Part shown: one piece after another, positions 50,422 to 60,749 of the stretch | Layout of the letters: each line of letters opens with the position of its first letter | Position numbering within the stretch: the stretch's first letter is position 1 | Assembly: GCF_000264995.1 (NCBI RefSeq) | Contig: NW_006767437.1 | Coordinates: forward strand, 1,347,946-1,411,945 | Reading direction: 5' to 3' | DNA length: 64,000 nt | Source of the DNA: Punctularia strigosozonata HHB-11173 SS5 | Taxonomy: Eukaryota > Basidiomycota > Agaricomycetes > Corticiales > Punctulariaceae | The notes under the pieces: generated by a model | The model's input: only the letters and a program-made list of their open reading frames with translations | Told to the model about the DNA's origin: nothing | The model's database searches: none | Made by a program: the position numbers and the translations under genes

Positions 50422-51887
50422 TCACCGCTTGACACTCGTACGCTTCTTGACCTCGTCATCTTTGACAACGTGCAACATCACCTTGTTCGGCATGCCCGGC
50501 TTCATACCGATATACCCTTTGTGCCAGTCGTATGAGACTGCGTATGCAAATATCGTCCCACTGCGGTTAAAACAGGAGGTAGAGATGGGGCCCGGCGCGG
50601 GATCGAAGCCTGGAATAAGGGAATATATTGGCACCGCACGGAACCTGCAGCAAGAAGATTCACGCACTTTTGAGCCGCGTCCGCGCGTCCCGATCCCAGA
50701 AATGCACCGTGCCGTCCGACCCTTGAGGCTGTTCTCAGTCCCGCGGCGTGGAGCAGCAATAAAATTCATACTCACCGATGGTGGAGAATACGGTGCTGTG
50801 CACGGGATGGAACTTAACGTCGTTGACTGCGTACACCAGAACCTGGTCTTTCTTGTTCGGTACTGCGTCTTGACGGTGACATCTGAACGAATAGTTGCTC
50901 CTGCAAACACATTATACGCCTATCACAGCATGTGGCATGAGTCAGCCACGCACGATGCATCTTTGTCTTCGATCCATTGCATCGCAACTCGGCCTTCGAT
51001 ACTGCCAACGGCGAAACCATTTGCAGAGTTGAAGCAGCAAACGGTACGCGTTTGCCACTTCAACGGCGATAGAACGGTCTGCATTGCGGTCAAGCTTCGG
51101 TCGATTTGGATGAACACAACGAACAGGAATACCTTGTGTATCGTAGTCGGGTTTGTGAGATTCACTATGTGAATCTGTCGTTCCGCGCATCCGACTACTA
51201 ACAAAGGGTACACCACGTCGAGCGCGTAGCAACGCTCCGGAAGGTTCAAGATGGCTATCGGCTGAGCCTGTTGCAAGTTCCAGTACTGCGAATCAAGCAA
51301 GCGCGTCATTGATGCGGTTCGTTGCGGCGTCAACAGACCACGGAAGTGGCAACGTACTTTGACAGTCTTGTCCCAGCTCGCTGTGACGAGGATACCGCCT
51401 TGCGGCGAATCAAAGAACCTGAGCCCCTTGATCGCTCCGTCGTGGTGCGCAACTTGCTGCGATGCGCCTGTTTGCAAGTCGAGCATGCGCGCCGTGTTGT
51501 CTGCGCTACCGGAGAAGACCTTCGTCCCATCCTGTTTTCGTGCCATGTCACTCTCATAGTCTCCGCATATGCGGGCCGCAAATCTGTCGACGAACCGAGC
51601 TCCAACACACGCTAAGGACCGGTCCTTGATGGCTAGTCATTGCTAGCCCTCTCGTCCTTCCTTCCGGGGAAACTTCGTACACTCGAACCTAGGCCCATCT
51701 CTCTCAAACGATGCAACCAAGCTTGAGCATGCGAGGAGAAGCGTACGCTGTTATCCCAGCTTCCGACGGCCAGGTAGTCACCCTGAGGGGAGAATGCCAT
51801 GGAGGACACGGAGTCCGTAGGAGGATCTGCAACCTCGACGTCCGCCACTGCCGCGGCGGTAGTGTTCGAGTTCCCAAAGAACGACAT
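50422..51887 (-). CDS. mRNA export factor Rae1/Gle2 (WD40)
   Basis: Seven-bladed WD40 nucleoporin partner that links mRNPs to the pore. ATG 51887 gives MSFFGNSNTTAAAVADVEVA, then DSVSSMAFSPQGDYLAVGSW, DNSVR. Next KVFSGSADNTARMLDLQTGA, GAIKGLRFFDSPQGGILVTA, SWDKTVK. YWNLQQAQPIAILNLPERCY, ALDVVYPLLVVGCAERQIHI follows, then SPLKWQTRTVCCFNSANGFA, VGSIEGRVAMQ (the GSIEGR motif typical of Rae1). FSFRCHR and KKDQVLVYAVNDVKFHP come next. The last exons hold FAYAVSYDWHKGYIGMKPGM and end KKRTSVKR at 50422. Several introns are needed. Blade order and motifs match Rae1 rather than Bub3. Confidence 0.92.
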
Positions 51888-52112
51888 CACAGAGGGACGA
51901 GTTGAGCGTGCGGTAGATGTCAATGAACGCTGCGCTAGTCTGGCACGCTGTATTAGACTCACGTTCGGTCCCGGATCCCGTTCTTGATGCCGATCCGAGG
52001 TCACATGGGCGCGTCTTGATAGCGAATACGCCTTGGCGACCAACGCGTTCAACGCGTTCATCGCATTCAAGGGTCATGAGCTTTGGCTCGAACTACGACC
52101 ACCATCCCCATC

Positions 52113-53461
52113 ATGTACGACCAACGCTCGGCCTCGCGTTGCGCGATAGACCGGCTACCCACCGAACTGCTTGCACGCATTATCAAGCTCGCCGCCGCAT
52201 ATGTTCTGCGAAATTCCGCAGATCCCTTTCTTCTACAGGAGCGGGCTGAGTCTACCTTGAAGACGACGAGGCTTAGTCTGACTCGAGTCAATAAACAATG
52301 GAATGTTAGTTGACGTCTCTATATCGCGAGTCGGTGCCTCATCGAGTCTTCTGATTCACCCAGGCGATCGCAATTCCTTACCTCTTGGAAGAGATACGCA
52401 TCGGCTGCAAGCTCTCTCCAGAAACCAAACATCTGGGATACGCGCACACCGCCCGTCTCGAAAACCTCATTCGCACCTCGGAGCTTTGCCCGTCCTTGCT
52501 GAAACGCACGCGCACCATGGTGATGCTGCTCGGCTGCCGCACCGTCGCAGATCAGTGTCATGCAGGCGTCCAAATTTGTCATTTACTCTCCCGCGTCTCG
52601 CTGAGGCACTTCTCAACGGACCTGAGCTGTGAAGCACCCTGGCTATCGTTCCTCGTGTCGGGCAGTGCACAGTCCCTAACACATCTCGACATCCACATCA
52701 GCGCGCGCGCCATATCGTGCACAACCATTCCCTCCCTCAACGCTCTGACGAACCTCACGTTTCTGCGTGTGACTGAAGACAACAACCGTAACTCCTACGC
52801 AGCCTCGCTGGAGCATCCCTATCCCGAATCATTGAGCAGTCTTGCGCAACTTTGCCTCCCGCGATTAGAAGAACTGCAACTCATAATCACGAAAAGTCCC
52901 GAAGACGTGCACCCTGACGGCCACATCCCACTCCACATCGGCTTAGCGGCTAATCTGCCGTCCCTCCGCCGTCTTCATCTCTCCGAGGAACAATGGTTCG
53001 AAGAGGGGATGCTCCTGCGTTTCTTAAACGCGTTCGGAGCGAAGCTGGAGGCGCTTCACATCCAGAATGCCTTCATGCCCGACGAGCTCGAACGCATCCA
53101 CGAGCTCGCTCCCCACTTAACCGAGATCGGCTGCTACGTGCCGTTCTCGTACGAAATCGACGTCGAATTCGGCGAACGCTGCATACAACATCCGCGCGTC
53201 CAGCATCTATGCTTCTCGGGAGACGCCTGGTTCTCGGAGACCATACGGCTCATCGATCGAGCGAAACTTCCGAGTTTGATTGATGTTCGCCTCGTGGACG
53301 TTGCGTGGGCTCGCGCACGCGATCCATCGGTGTGTAAGGATAGGAGCTTTGGTTGGAAGTTGATGGAGGATATGCAGGCGGCCTCGGAACTTTCTGTCAA
53401 AGGAATACCGTGTTTCGATATGAACGGCAAAGTGTTTGGCGGCCTGGTGTCGTCAGCATAG
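52113..53461 (+). CDS. F-box-like protein, copy A
   Basis: Probable substrate adaptor of an SCF ubiquitin ligase; agaricomycetes carry many such genes. Exon 1 (52113-52304) starts MYDQRSASRCAIDRLPTELL, ARIIKLAAAYV and ends RVNKQWN, an F-box-like helix set. The GT..AG intron is 52305-52363. Exon 2 reads AIAIPYLLEEIRIGCKLSPE, then LKRTRTMVMLLGCRTVADQC, HFSTDLSCEAPWLSFLVSGS and leucine-rich segments (LEELQLIITKSPEDVHPDG). FSGDAWFSETIRLIDRAKLP lies near the end. The product is about 429 aa. It is similar throughout to copy B (54109-55502), and the intron is at the same place, so the pair is a tandem duplication. Targets are unknown. Confidence 0.82.
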
Positions 53462-53649
53462 CAGTTATTTGTTTATTATATCTATTGCATCCATACTGTA
53501 TAGTCATTTGTACGGTGCTCGTAGGTACTATAAGATGTTTGCTGTCATCCTCTTGGTATGTCCTGGCTATGCCACCCCTGTCCCCCCTCTGACCCAGCCG
53601 AACTTATGGTCGAAAAACTACAGTATATGCAGTATCCTGGCATGAATGA

Positions 53650-53900
53650 GCCCCCCGCTATAGACCTAAGTCTCACCGATACTCGCGCAGATCATCAAGT
53701 TCGCTGCCACGTTTACATGAAGATCGACCCCCATATTCAGCATTTGCTATTCTCCGGGAACGGCTGTTTTTAGCAAGACCATTCAACGCATCGATCGAGA
53801 CAATCTGCCGAGTTCGGTGGACGTGCGGTTCAAAGCCGTATCGTGGACGAGCATTAACGACCCGTCTGATTTCAGATGTTATAAGGGCCAGGCGCGTTGA
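53650..53900 (+). pseudogene. Broken third F-box-like copy (C-terminal remnant)
   Basis: Between the two intact copies the plus strand reads PHIQHLLFSGNG and, after a frame change, FSKTIQRIDRDNLPSSVDVR, FKAVSWTSINDPSDFRC, ending YKGQAR. This aligns with IQHPRVQHLCFSGDAWFSET and IDRAKLPSLIDVRLVDVAWA near the end of copy A. The N-terminal F-box and the repeat body are absent. It is a relic of a third tandem member left by unequal crossing-over or deletion. Confidence 0.7.
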
Positions 53901-54108
53901 ATCGCGCGCACGTGAGCGCGACAACGTCAAGTAACTCCGCTCCCCTCACGCGTACGTCCTTGGCTGCGATCTACGCGCTTCTACGCGTCCGACAAATCAA
54001 CCCACTGCAGCATCGTCCGGCCAGTATGTCGACCAAATATTTTTCCTTGGATCATCGGTTCGAAAAAACTGATCATACAGGCTATATCAGGATTCCGGCT
54101 CTGCAACG

Positions 54109-55502
54109 ATGGCACTGGAACGAGGCTCCTGCGCGATTGGTCGGCTTCCGAATGAGTTGCTCGCCCAAGTTATCGAGCTCGCTGCTGCATACGATCTTTT
54201 GCGAGATGGAGATCCCTTCGTGCTCGCTTCGCCGACCTCCGTCCAAGTCGCAGACAAAACGAGGCGGAGCATCATGCTCGTCAACAAACGTTGGAATGCG
54301 AGTCCGATTTCTCACTGTTTGACGCATCCCAAAGCAGCTGCTAACCTCGTATTTCACAGGCGCTGGCGATGGCTCGAATCACACCTGAGATCAGGACCGG
54401 CTGGAAGACTTCGTCCAGCGACTTCCCCATGCCGTACTTCACGGGATCATTCAATGGTCCCGTCCGTGTTTCAGAGCACTCACCCCACCTGATCAAAAAG
54501 ACGCGCACCATAGTTGCATTGCTGGGCTGGAACTCTGGATCCCCAGAGGAGTGCCGAGCAGGCGTCCAGCTCTGTCATCTTCTCTCGCACCTCGCGTTGA
54601 AGCATTTTTCCACCGATCTGAGCTTTTCAGTACCTTGGCTCTCTTTCCTCGGAATGCGTAGTTCGCAGTCCTTGACACATTTGGATATTCACATCCCCCC
54701 TACCTTCATCTCCGACACCACCATCAGGCAGTTAAACTGCTTCGAGTACCTCGTGTTCCTACGCATGGTGGACGTTGGCGATTTGGAGAGCGACGAGACG
54801 GCTCCCTCACCGGAAAACCTGAAGGATTTGCCCCGGCTTTCTCTCCCTAATCTCGTGGAGATGCAGCTCGTGGTTAAAAACTTCGTTAGCGAGGGACATC
54901 CCGATGGCCCCATACCCTTCCGCATCGGTGAAATGGCTGATCTACCGTCTCTCACTCGTTTACGACTCCACGAAGATTATACGGGAGACGACACACTTCA
55001 GAACCTCCTCAAAGCCCACGGAGAAAAACTCGAAGTCCTGCATTATACCTCCGGCGCGATACCCACCGTATACGACTTCATGTCGTTCTCCCAACTCGCG
55101 CCAAACCTGACTGAATTTGGTTGCCACGTCTCGGCTTACGCTGAAGTCATCAACGGCCACGCCCCACTCATACAGCATCCCCGTATTCAACACTTGTCGA
55201 TATCTGGGCTCGGCTGGTTCACCGAGACCTTGCGCCTCATCGATCGCAAGACCCTTCCGTCTCTACTCAATATTCGTCTTTCCAACGTCGTATGGGCCGA
55301 CATCCGCGAGCGAGACGAGTTCGGAACGGATCGCATGCAACGTAAGGTGTTGGAGGAAATCGAAATCGCTGCGCGCCTCGCAATGCAGGGTATACTTGTA
55401 CTTGACAGGGTCGGCAAGCCGTTCGGTGATCTGGAGTCGGTGGTAGAACGGCGTCGAAAGCAGAAAGTAGAGTTGACCGACGGTGTAGTAACCCAACAAT
55501 AG
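54109..55502 (+). CDS. F-box-like protein, copy B, with GC-AG intron
   Basis: Tandem paralogue of 52113-53461. Exon 1 (54109-54297) is MALERGSCAIGRLPNELLAQ, VIELAAAYD and ends LVNKRWN. The intron 54298-54359 starts GCGAGT rather than GT and ends CACAG, with branch site CTGCTAACC. Exon 2 opens ALAMARITPEIRTGWKTSSS. The body has IKKTRTIVALLGWNSGSPEE, HLLSHLALKHFSTDLSFSVP, SLTHLDIHIPP and HPRIQHLSISGLGWFTETLR. It ends VELTDGVVTQQ. The predicted length is 443 aa. The intron position and phase are the same as in copy A, where the donor is GT. Confidence 0.82.
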
Positions 55503-56343
55503 CCCGTCGTGACATTAGTCCTCTCAGAGCCTCAGTTTCGCGTTGTTGTTGGGGATGGGCAACGCCCAGCCAAAAGTTCGACTCCGACATAACTTCCCAC
55601 GCATACAAAGCACTGCCATGACAATGAAGGGTACCGGACAAAGTGTCTTGTCCGACCAGGTTATGCAGTCAACCAAGCCAGCTGACGTCTAGAATGGTAG
55701 AGAGACTACCGCTTAAATTTGATTCTTGAGAGAATGTTGAGAATAGAATTTCTTTCTTTGTCCTCGGAGGAGTATAAACTAACATCAGCACCGATTAAAT
55801 GGGCCAAAATGGACCAAAAATAAAATTCTATCCTCAACATATTCTCTATTGGCATCCCAAAGAATATTCTAGAAGGGTTGTGCAATTCTAGAACCTTTGT
55901 GGAAGGTACGGCACTTGATGCAAGAAGAACTCTTTTTGCGGGAGTTTGAGCCAGCCATCAGATTCAGCACAGCCACTTCACGGTGCTCTGTAGGAGGGAG
56001 CATGTAGTTTGCAGGAACCAATGAAGTTCAAAATTGATAAGATAGTAAGATATGTCATTTTTTTAATTTTGTAGAGCTTTGCCGAATTTATGACTTGGGA
56101 GAAAGGTCGAGGAATGGGGATGGACACCCAACAACGTGTACATCAAGTAGATGTGTGGCAGTGTAACCGTGGGATTGGTTACGCCTACTTCGTAGGCGTT
56201 GCCCAACCCCATTGTTGTATAGTCAGCAGTATAGAGCGTCACTGACGTCACTACCGATCCCCGCACTCTGTACGCGCGCTCACGCCGACTGCGATCTCGT
56301 TCACGTTCATATCCTTTCAACTTCGACCACGACCACGACCACG
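55503..56343. other. AT-rich intergenic stretch with inverted repeat
   Basis: Lower GC than the surroundings. It includes the inverted repeat listed separately and an apparent second short motif pair (TTCTAGAA-like at about 55868 and 55885). No gene was recognised. Confidence 0.45.
55729..55847. repeat. Imperfect inverted repeat, about 23-25 bp arms
   Basis: AGAGAATGTTGAGAATAGAA (from 55729) is matched in reverse complement by TTCTATCCTCAACATATTCT (to about 55847), about 70 bp apart. One base change and a two-base insertion separate the arms. It resembles the ends of a small non-autonomous DNA element, but no coding part or clear target duplication was seen. Confidence 0.6.
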
Positions 56344-57708
56344 ATGCCTCTACTACATCCGCTACCTCATTCAAGCTCCCTGGACCCCGCTTTTGCATGG
56401 CCTGTAAGCTCGACCGTACCACGCTTTTGCGTACTGACTGAGACAATTCGTGATGCAGGTCAAGTTCTGCACGTACACGACAGCGACATGCTACGTGTTG
56501 TCCATCCTGACGGGAAACGTGTCCCAAGTAGACCGACTATGGACGTGAGCAAGCATTCGCCCTTGCACCACACAGCTCAGCGTTTGAACATGTCGCCATT
56601 GACCTTAGATTTCTCCCGACTATATACACAGCGTATTATGCCCTCCTGCCGTTATGGCCGCATGAAGCCCCCGCGCCACTCTACCCATACGCGCCCGAGA
56701 ACGTCGCGTCGCACATGACGCAAGACTTTAGCCCGCGCGCCGTCATGATGCTCGTCCTCCAGGTTCGTCGCCGCATCACCGTGCTCGTGCCAGTGCTCAT
56801 CTAAGCGCTCGCACACCGCAGGTGATCTGGATGTGCCGACTGTCGTACAACACCTGGCGGCGTGGGCTGTTCAATCTGCACGACGAAGACTACCGCTGGG
56901 AGATCCTCCGGCGCAAGCTGCATCCGGTCCTCTTCCACCTCACCAACCTCGTCTTCATCGCCGCCATCCAGAACATGCTGCTCTTCCTCCTGGCGCTGCC
57001 GACGTACATCGCTGCCGCGCAGCCACACGTCCCGCTCGGCACCTCGGACTACGTCCTCGGCGGCCTAGCGCTCCTCACGGTGCTCACCGAGTTCGTGGCA
57101 GACAACCAGCAGTATTCGTTCCAGACGTTCAAGCACAGCGCGGAGCGGAAGCTGAACGAGAACGACTGGCCCGGCGCGCGCATACGATGGACGACGGAAG
57201 ACTGCGAGCGCGGATTCGTGACGAAGGGTCTCTGGGCTTGGAGCCGCCATCCGAACTTCCTCTGCGAGCAGACGTTCTGGGTACGACGCGCGCATTTTCT
57301 AACATGTCCCTTTGGCTGACGTTGTAGTTCTGGCGGCAGATCATCATGAACCTCGTCCCGCTCTTGTCGCCCCAATCGCCGTCCTTGCCCAAGGTCGTCG
57401 ACGCGCACCACCCCGTCGCCTCGCTCTCCGTGCTGCTGCACGAGCCGACGCCGCTCTGGACGCTCGTGCCCGCGCTCTCGCTGTGCGCGCTCTTCTTCAG
57501 CAGCACGCTCTTCACGGAGAGCATATCGATGAGCAAGTACCCGGAGGCGTACGGCGCGTATCGCCGGCGGGTGGCGATGTTCGTCCCGTTCTTGACGCCC
57601 GTGTGGGGGCTGCTGTTGAGCGTCTTCGGGGGCAGGGAGGAACGGGAGCGCGTGGACCGGCTGGTATACGGGTCTGGTGCCGGTGCGGCAAAGGTGAAGG
57701 ACCAGTGA
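56344..57708 (+). CDS. DUF1295 (steroid 5-alpha-reductase-like) membrane protein, second subfamily
   Basis: Exon 1 (ATG 56344) is MPLLHPLPHSSSLDPAFAWP. Exon 2 is VKFCTYTTATCYVLSILTGN, VSQVDRLWT, joined over an intron to FLPTIYTAYYALLPLWPHEA. Next VIWMCRLSYNTWRRGLFNLH, DEDYRWEILRRKLHPVLFHL and a helix LVFIAAIQNMLLFLLALPTY. The signature is FVTKGLWAWSRHPNFLCEQT. The last exon holds QIIMNLVPLLSPQSP, LCALFFSSTLFTESISMSKY, PEAYGAYRRRVAMFVPFLTP and ends AAKVKDQ. Conserved RHPN and the Y-x-x-Y-x-x-R tail block mark the family. It is only distantly like the DUF1295 gene at 44021, so they are not recent duplicates. The enzyme role is unknown. Confidence 0.87.
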
Positions 57709-58564
57709 AGACCCTCAGAGTTTTGGCATCACGGTTCTCTGGGAGGGTATCCTGCGCCCGCGCCCGGTTAACACCGTTGTTCGTGTGCCCCCTCGGAACC
57801 GAAATATGCGGCAATCATTTGTTCTACGACACAAGCGGAGAGCAGTTCCAGACCGTTGGAGTCCGTCAATTCAACAGGGTGGTTCACCGATACGTTACCC
57901 GGCGGCGACGCGGCGCAATATTTCCAAAGCTGACGCCACGCGACGCCGCGTGGCGTCTGCAGGTCCCAGGGACAGGGCGAAACTGAAAGTGGCCTACGAA
58001 TGTTTACGTTTTCGAAGCCTGCTTTCATGTGAAATTTCCTCTTCGGGTTTTTTCAGGGAGGCGCCACGAGCGGTGCGACCCTGCGCGAGTCATACGCGAT
58101 GGGATTCTGTGGGTAAGTCAATGCGTTGGCCCGGCGGTAGGTCGACGGCGAACACGAAATGCTCGGTGCTCGAGTTGAAATCAGAACGTGCCCCCGTTTT
58201 TTTCGCGATATATCGCCTGAGGCGGCGGTCCGGCTCGTGAGAATCATGCGCCTTTCGCGTCTACAAGAAGCCGCTGCGGGTCGACCGTCGTGGTGGGCGA
58301 AAGCCAAAGATCCACCCGCCGATCCCGCAGAACGTTCGCTGGGCGATCACTTCCCCTGTACATTTGTACATAATCTGCACATTACGCGCTACTATTATGC
58401 TGGGTTATCTATCTAGACGGTCCCTCTTCTCTGCGGCAAGCCGAGTTGATCGTGGATCTATAACGGTCAGCAGCAGCGGCAGCAGCAGGGTTCGTTTCGG
58501 TTTATGTCACTACTTGAATGGGCGGGACGTGGGCTGATTCTATACTTCGATCGTGTAGGCATCG
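57709..58564. other. Intergenic stretch upstream of the dioxygenase gene
   Basis: Mixed short frames without motifs. A (CAG/CGG)n-like run at about 58468-58490 lies near the dioxygenase 5' end. The missing first exon of that gene may be here, but no confident ATG-to-splice model was found. Confidence 0.4.
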
Positions 58565-60453
58565 GTGCGAAATGAAGCACTCGCGCTTCGGCGCAGTTAT
58601 GGGCGGCAACTTACCGCCCACGTCCTCGGGCCACATCTTGATCATGCGTCAGCCCGGCGGTCGGCGCGCTCCCACAGCGCTTTGGCGGCGGCATCGGCGA
58701 CGAAGGGGGATAAAGTGGTCGTTGTGCAATGGCCGGATGGCACCTCGTCGAAATTGTGAGTGGACCTGGATCTTGTCGACCCTGATGATGAGGCGCGATC
58801 TAACTTGGGGGGATGAGCAGTCACCACATTTGGCTCCGCGACCACTGCCGCTGCCCGGAATGCTTCCATCCAGTCACGAAACAGCGGTTGCACAGCACGT
58901 TCGAGGTGAGTAAATTGGCTTTCCGTATGCCGTCATCGCCCTTCTGTCCTGATCTCGACGCGATCATAGATTCCGGCGGACGTAAAACCTGAGGGTGTGC
59001 AAGCGACGCCCGGGGGCTTGAGAGCAACATGTGAGGATCCAGTTCGTCTTGCTCGATGTCGGACACGTAGTGAATGCTCCAGCGTGAGGGCCGTCCCAGC
59101 ATGTTTCGGTCTATCCCTGGTCTTGGCTGTGGACGAATGCGTATGATCGACCCCGGACGGCTGACGACCGTCGGTACCTGTACGTGTTGATTTTCGTGTC
59201 GATGAAGCAGCATCTGCTGAAACTGGCGACGATTGCCAAAGGTCGGTATCGCCGGCGTTATGGGGAGCTGAAATCAGCGAACATCCCCCGACGGTTCCCT
59301 ACGACGGTGTCATGGACCCCAGCGACCGCGGCTTGCTTGATTGGCTGTCCAAGATCGTGGGTCGCCGATCCCACCTTCACAAGCATCTTCATCGACTCAC
59401 TGACATCACCGTTCACACAGGAACGATGGGGATTTTGCTTCGTCTCCGGTGTGCCGGTGAGCACCGACGCGACGGAGGAGTTGTGCAAGCGCATCGGGTT
59501 CATCCGCGAGACGCAGTGTACGTTCGCCCCTTTCGATACGCTTCGCCCATATCTGATACTTTTTGGACGCCGCCATAGACGGCAAGTTCTGGGACTTCAC
59601 CTCCGACCTCGCGAAGGGCGACACCGCGTACACCACCCTCGCCCTCGGCGCGCACACCGACAACACTTACTTCGTGCGTCCCACACCTCATCGTCGCTCC
59701 TTCATACACTCAACACCCCACCGACACATAGACCGACCCCTGCGGCATCCAACTCTTCCACCTCCTCTCGCATACCGACGGCTCGGGCGGCGCCACCCTC
59801 CTCGTCGACGGCTTCGCGGCCGCCGCACGCCTCAAGGCGGACCGCCCGGACGCGTACCGCCTGCTCGCGGAGGTGCCCGTGCCCGCGCACGCCGCGGGCG
59901 ACCCCGGCGAGCTCTACAGGCCGTACCCGCCCGCAGGGTACCCCGTGCTCGGGCACGACGCCGCAGGCGCGCTGGTGCAGGTGCGGTGGAACAACGACGA
60001 CCGGAGCGTGATGCGCTCGGTGGCGCCCGAGCGGGTCGAGGCGTGGTAAGCGGGGGGGCGACTCTCTTTCTCTTGCACAGTGGAGCTGACGTGAGCGTGC
60101 TGGTTTTCCGTAAGGTACGACGCGATCAGGACGTGGAACGAGTACATCACCGCTCCGGAGGCGGAGTACTGGGTCCAGCTGCAGCCCGGTACGGTCGTAG
60201 GTACGCATCACACCCCGGTTCGTTGCCTTGACATTCCGCTGATCCTTGGTATATTCCGTGGTCAGCCATCGACAACCATAGGGTCATGCACGGCCGGTCT
60301 GCGTTCAACGGCAAGCGCCGCATGTGCGGCGCCTACATCGGTGTGGACGAGTACCGATCCAAGCTCGCCGTGCTCAAGGAAAAGTTCTCGCCCCCGGATT
60401 CACCCGAGGCGCTCATGCCAGAGGGACGCAGCATCTGGCACCCGTACCTGTGA
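58565..60453 (+). CDS. Trimethyllysine dioxygenase-like Fe(II)/2-oxoglutarate enzyme (TauD/GBBH family)
   Basis: First enzyme of carnitine synthesis, if the assignment holds; usually mitochondrial. The exons read RRSARSHSALAAASATKGDK (presequence-like), VVVVQWPDGTSSKF, HHIWLRDHCRCPECFHPVTK (zinc-binding Cys/His of the family), IPADVKPEGVQATPGGL, HVSVYPWSWLWTNAYDRP. Then LWGAEISEHPPTVPYDGVMD and GFCFVSGVPVSTDATEEL. KFWDFTSDLAKGDTAYTTLA and LGAHTDNTYF carry the His-x-Asp iron ligands. DPCGIQLFHLLSHTDGSGGA follows, then AIDNHRVMHGRSAFNGKRRM with the last His and the 2-oxoglutarate Arg. Stop 60451-60453. The first codon given is GTG: no in-frame ATG was found, so the 5' exon is missing from this model. 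Gamma-butyrobetaine dioxygenase is the alternative. Confidence 0.82.
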
Positions 60454-60749
60454 ACGACACAAGCACCATCTGGCGTGGATGGATATGGCCACAATCTGAA
60501 GGAGCCTATTGGCCCGCGATTCGGTTGAATGCACTGTGGAAAAAACCCGCTTGTTATCGTTATTGCTAACGCGTCGCTGTTATGATTGGATACGGGACGT
60601 CTAAAAGAGCGCTGTCACCCCTGGTACATATTGGCAGTGATATTCTATCCTAGCGATACATCGGTGGTATAGAGCGATTTCCGACAGCAAGATGATGAGA
60701 ATGACATTAGTATGAATACTTTTGAGTGTGGCGGGCGTCGTTATACCTC

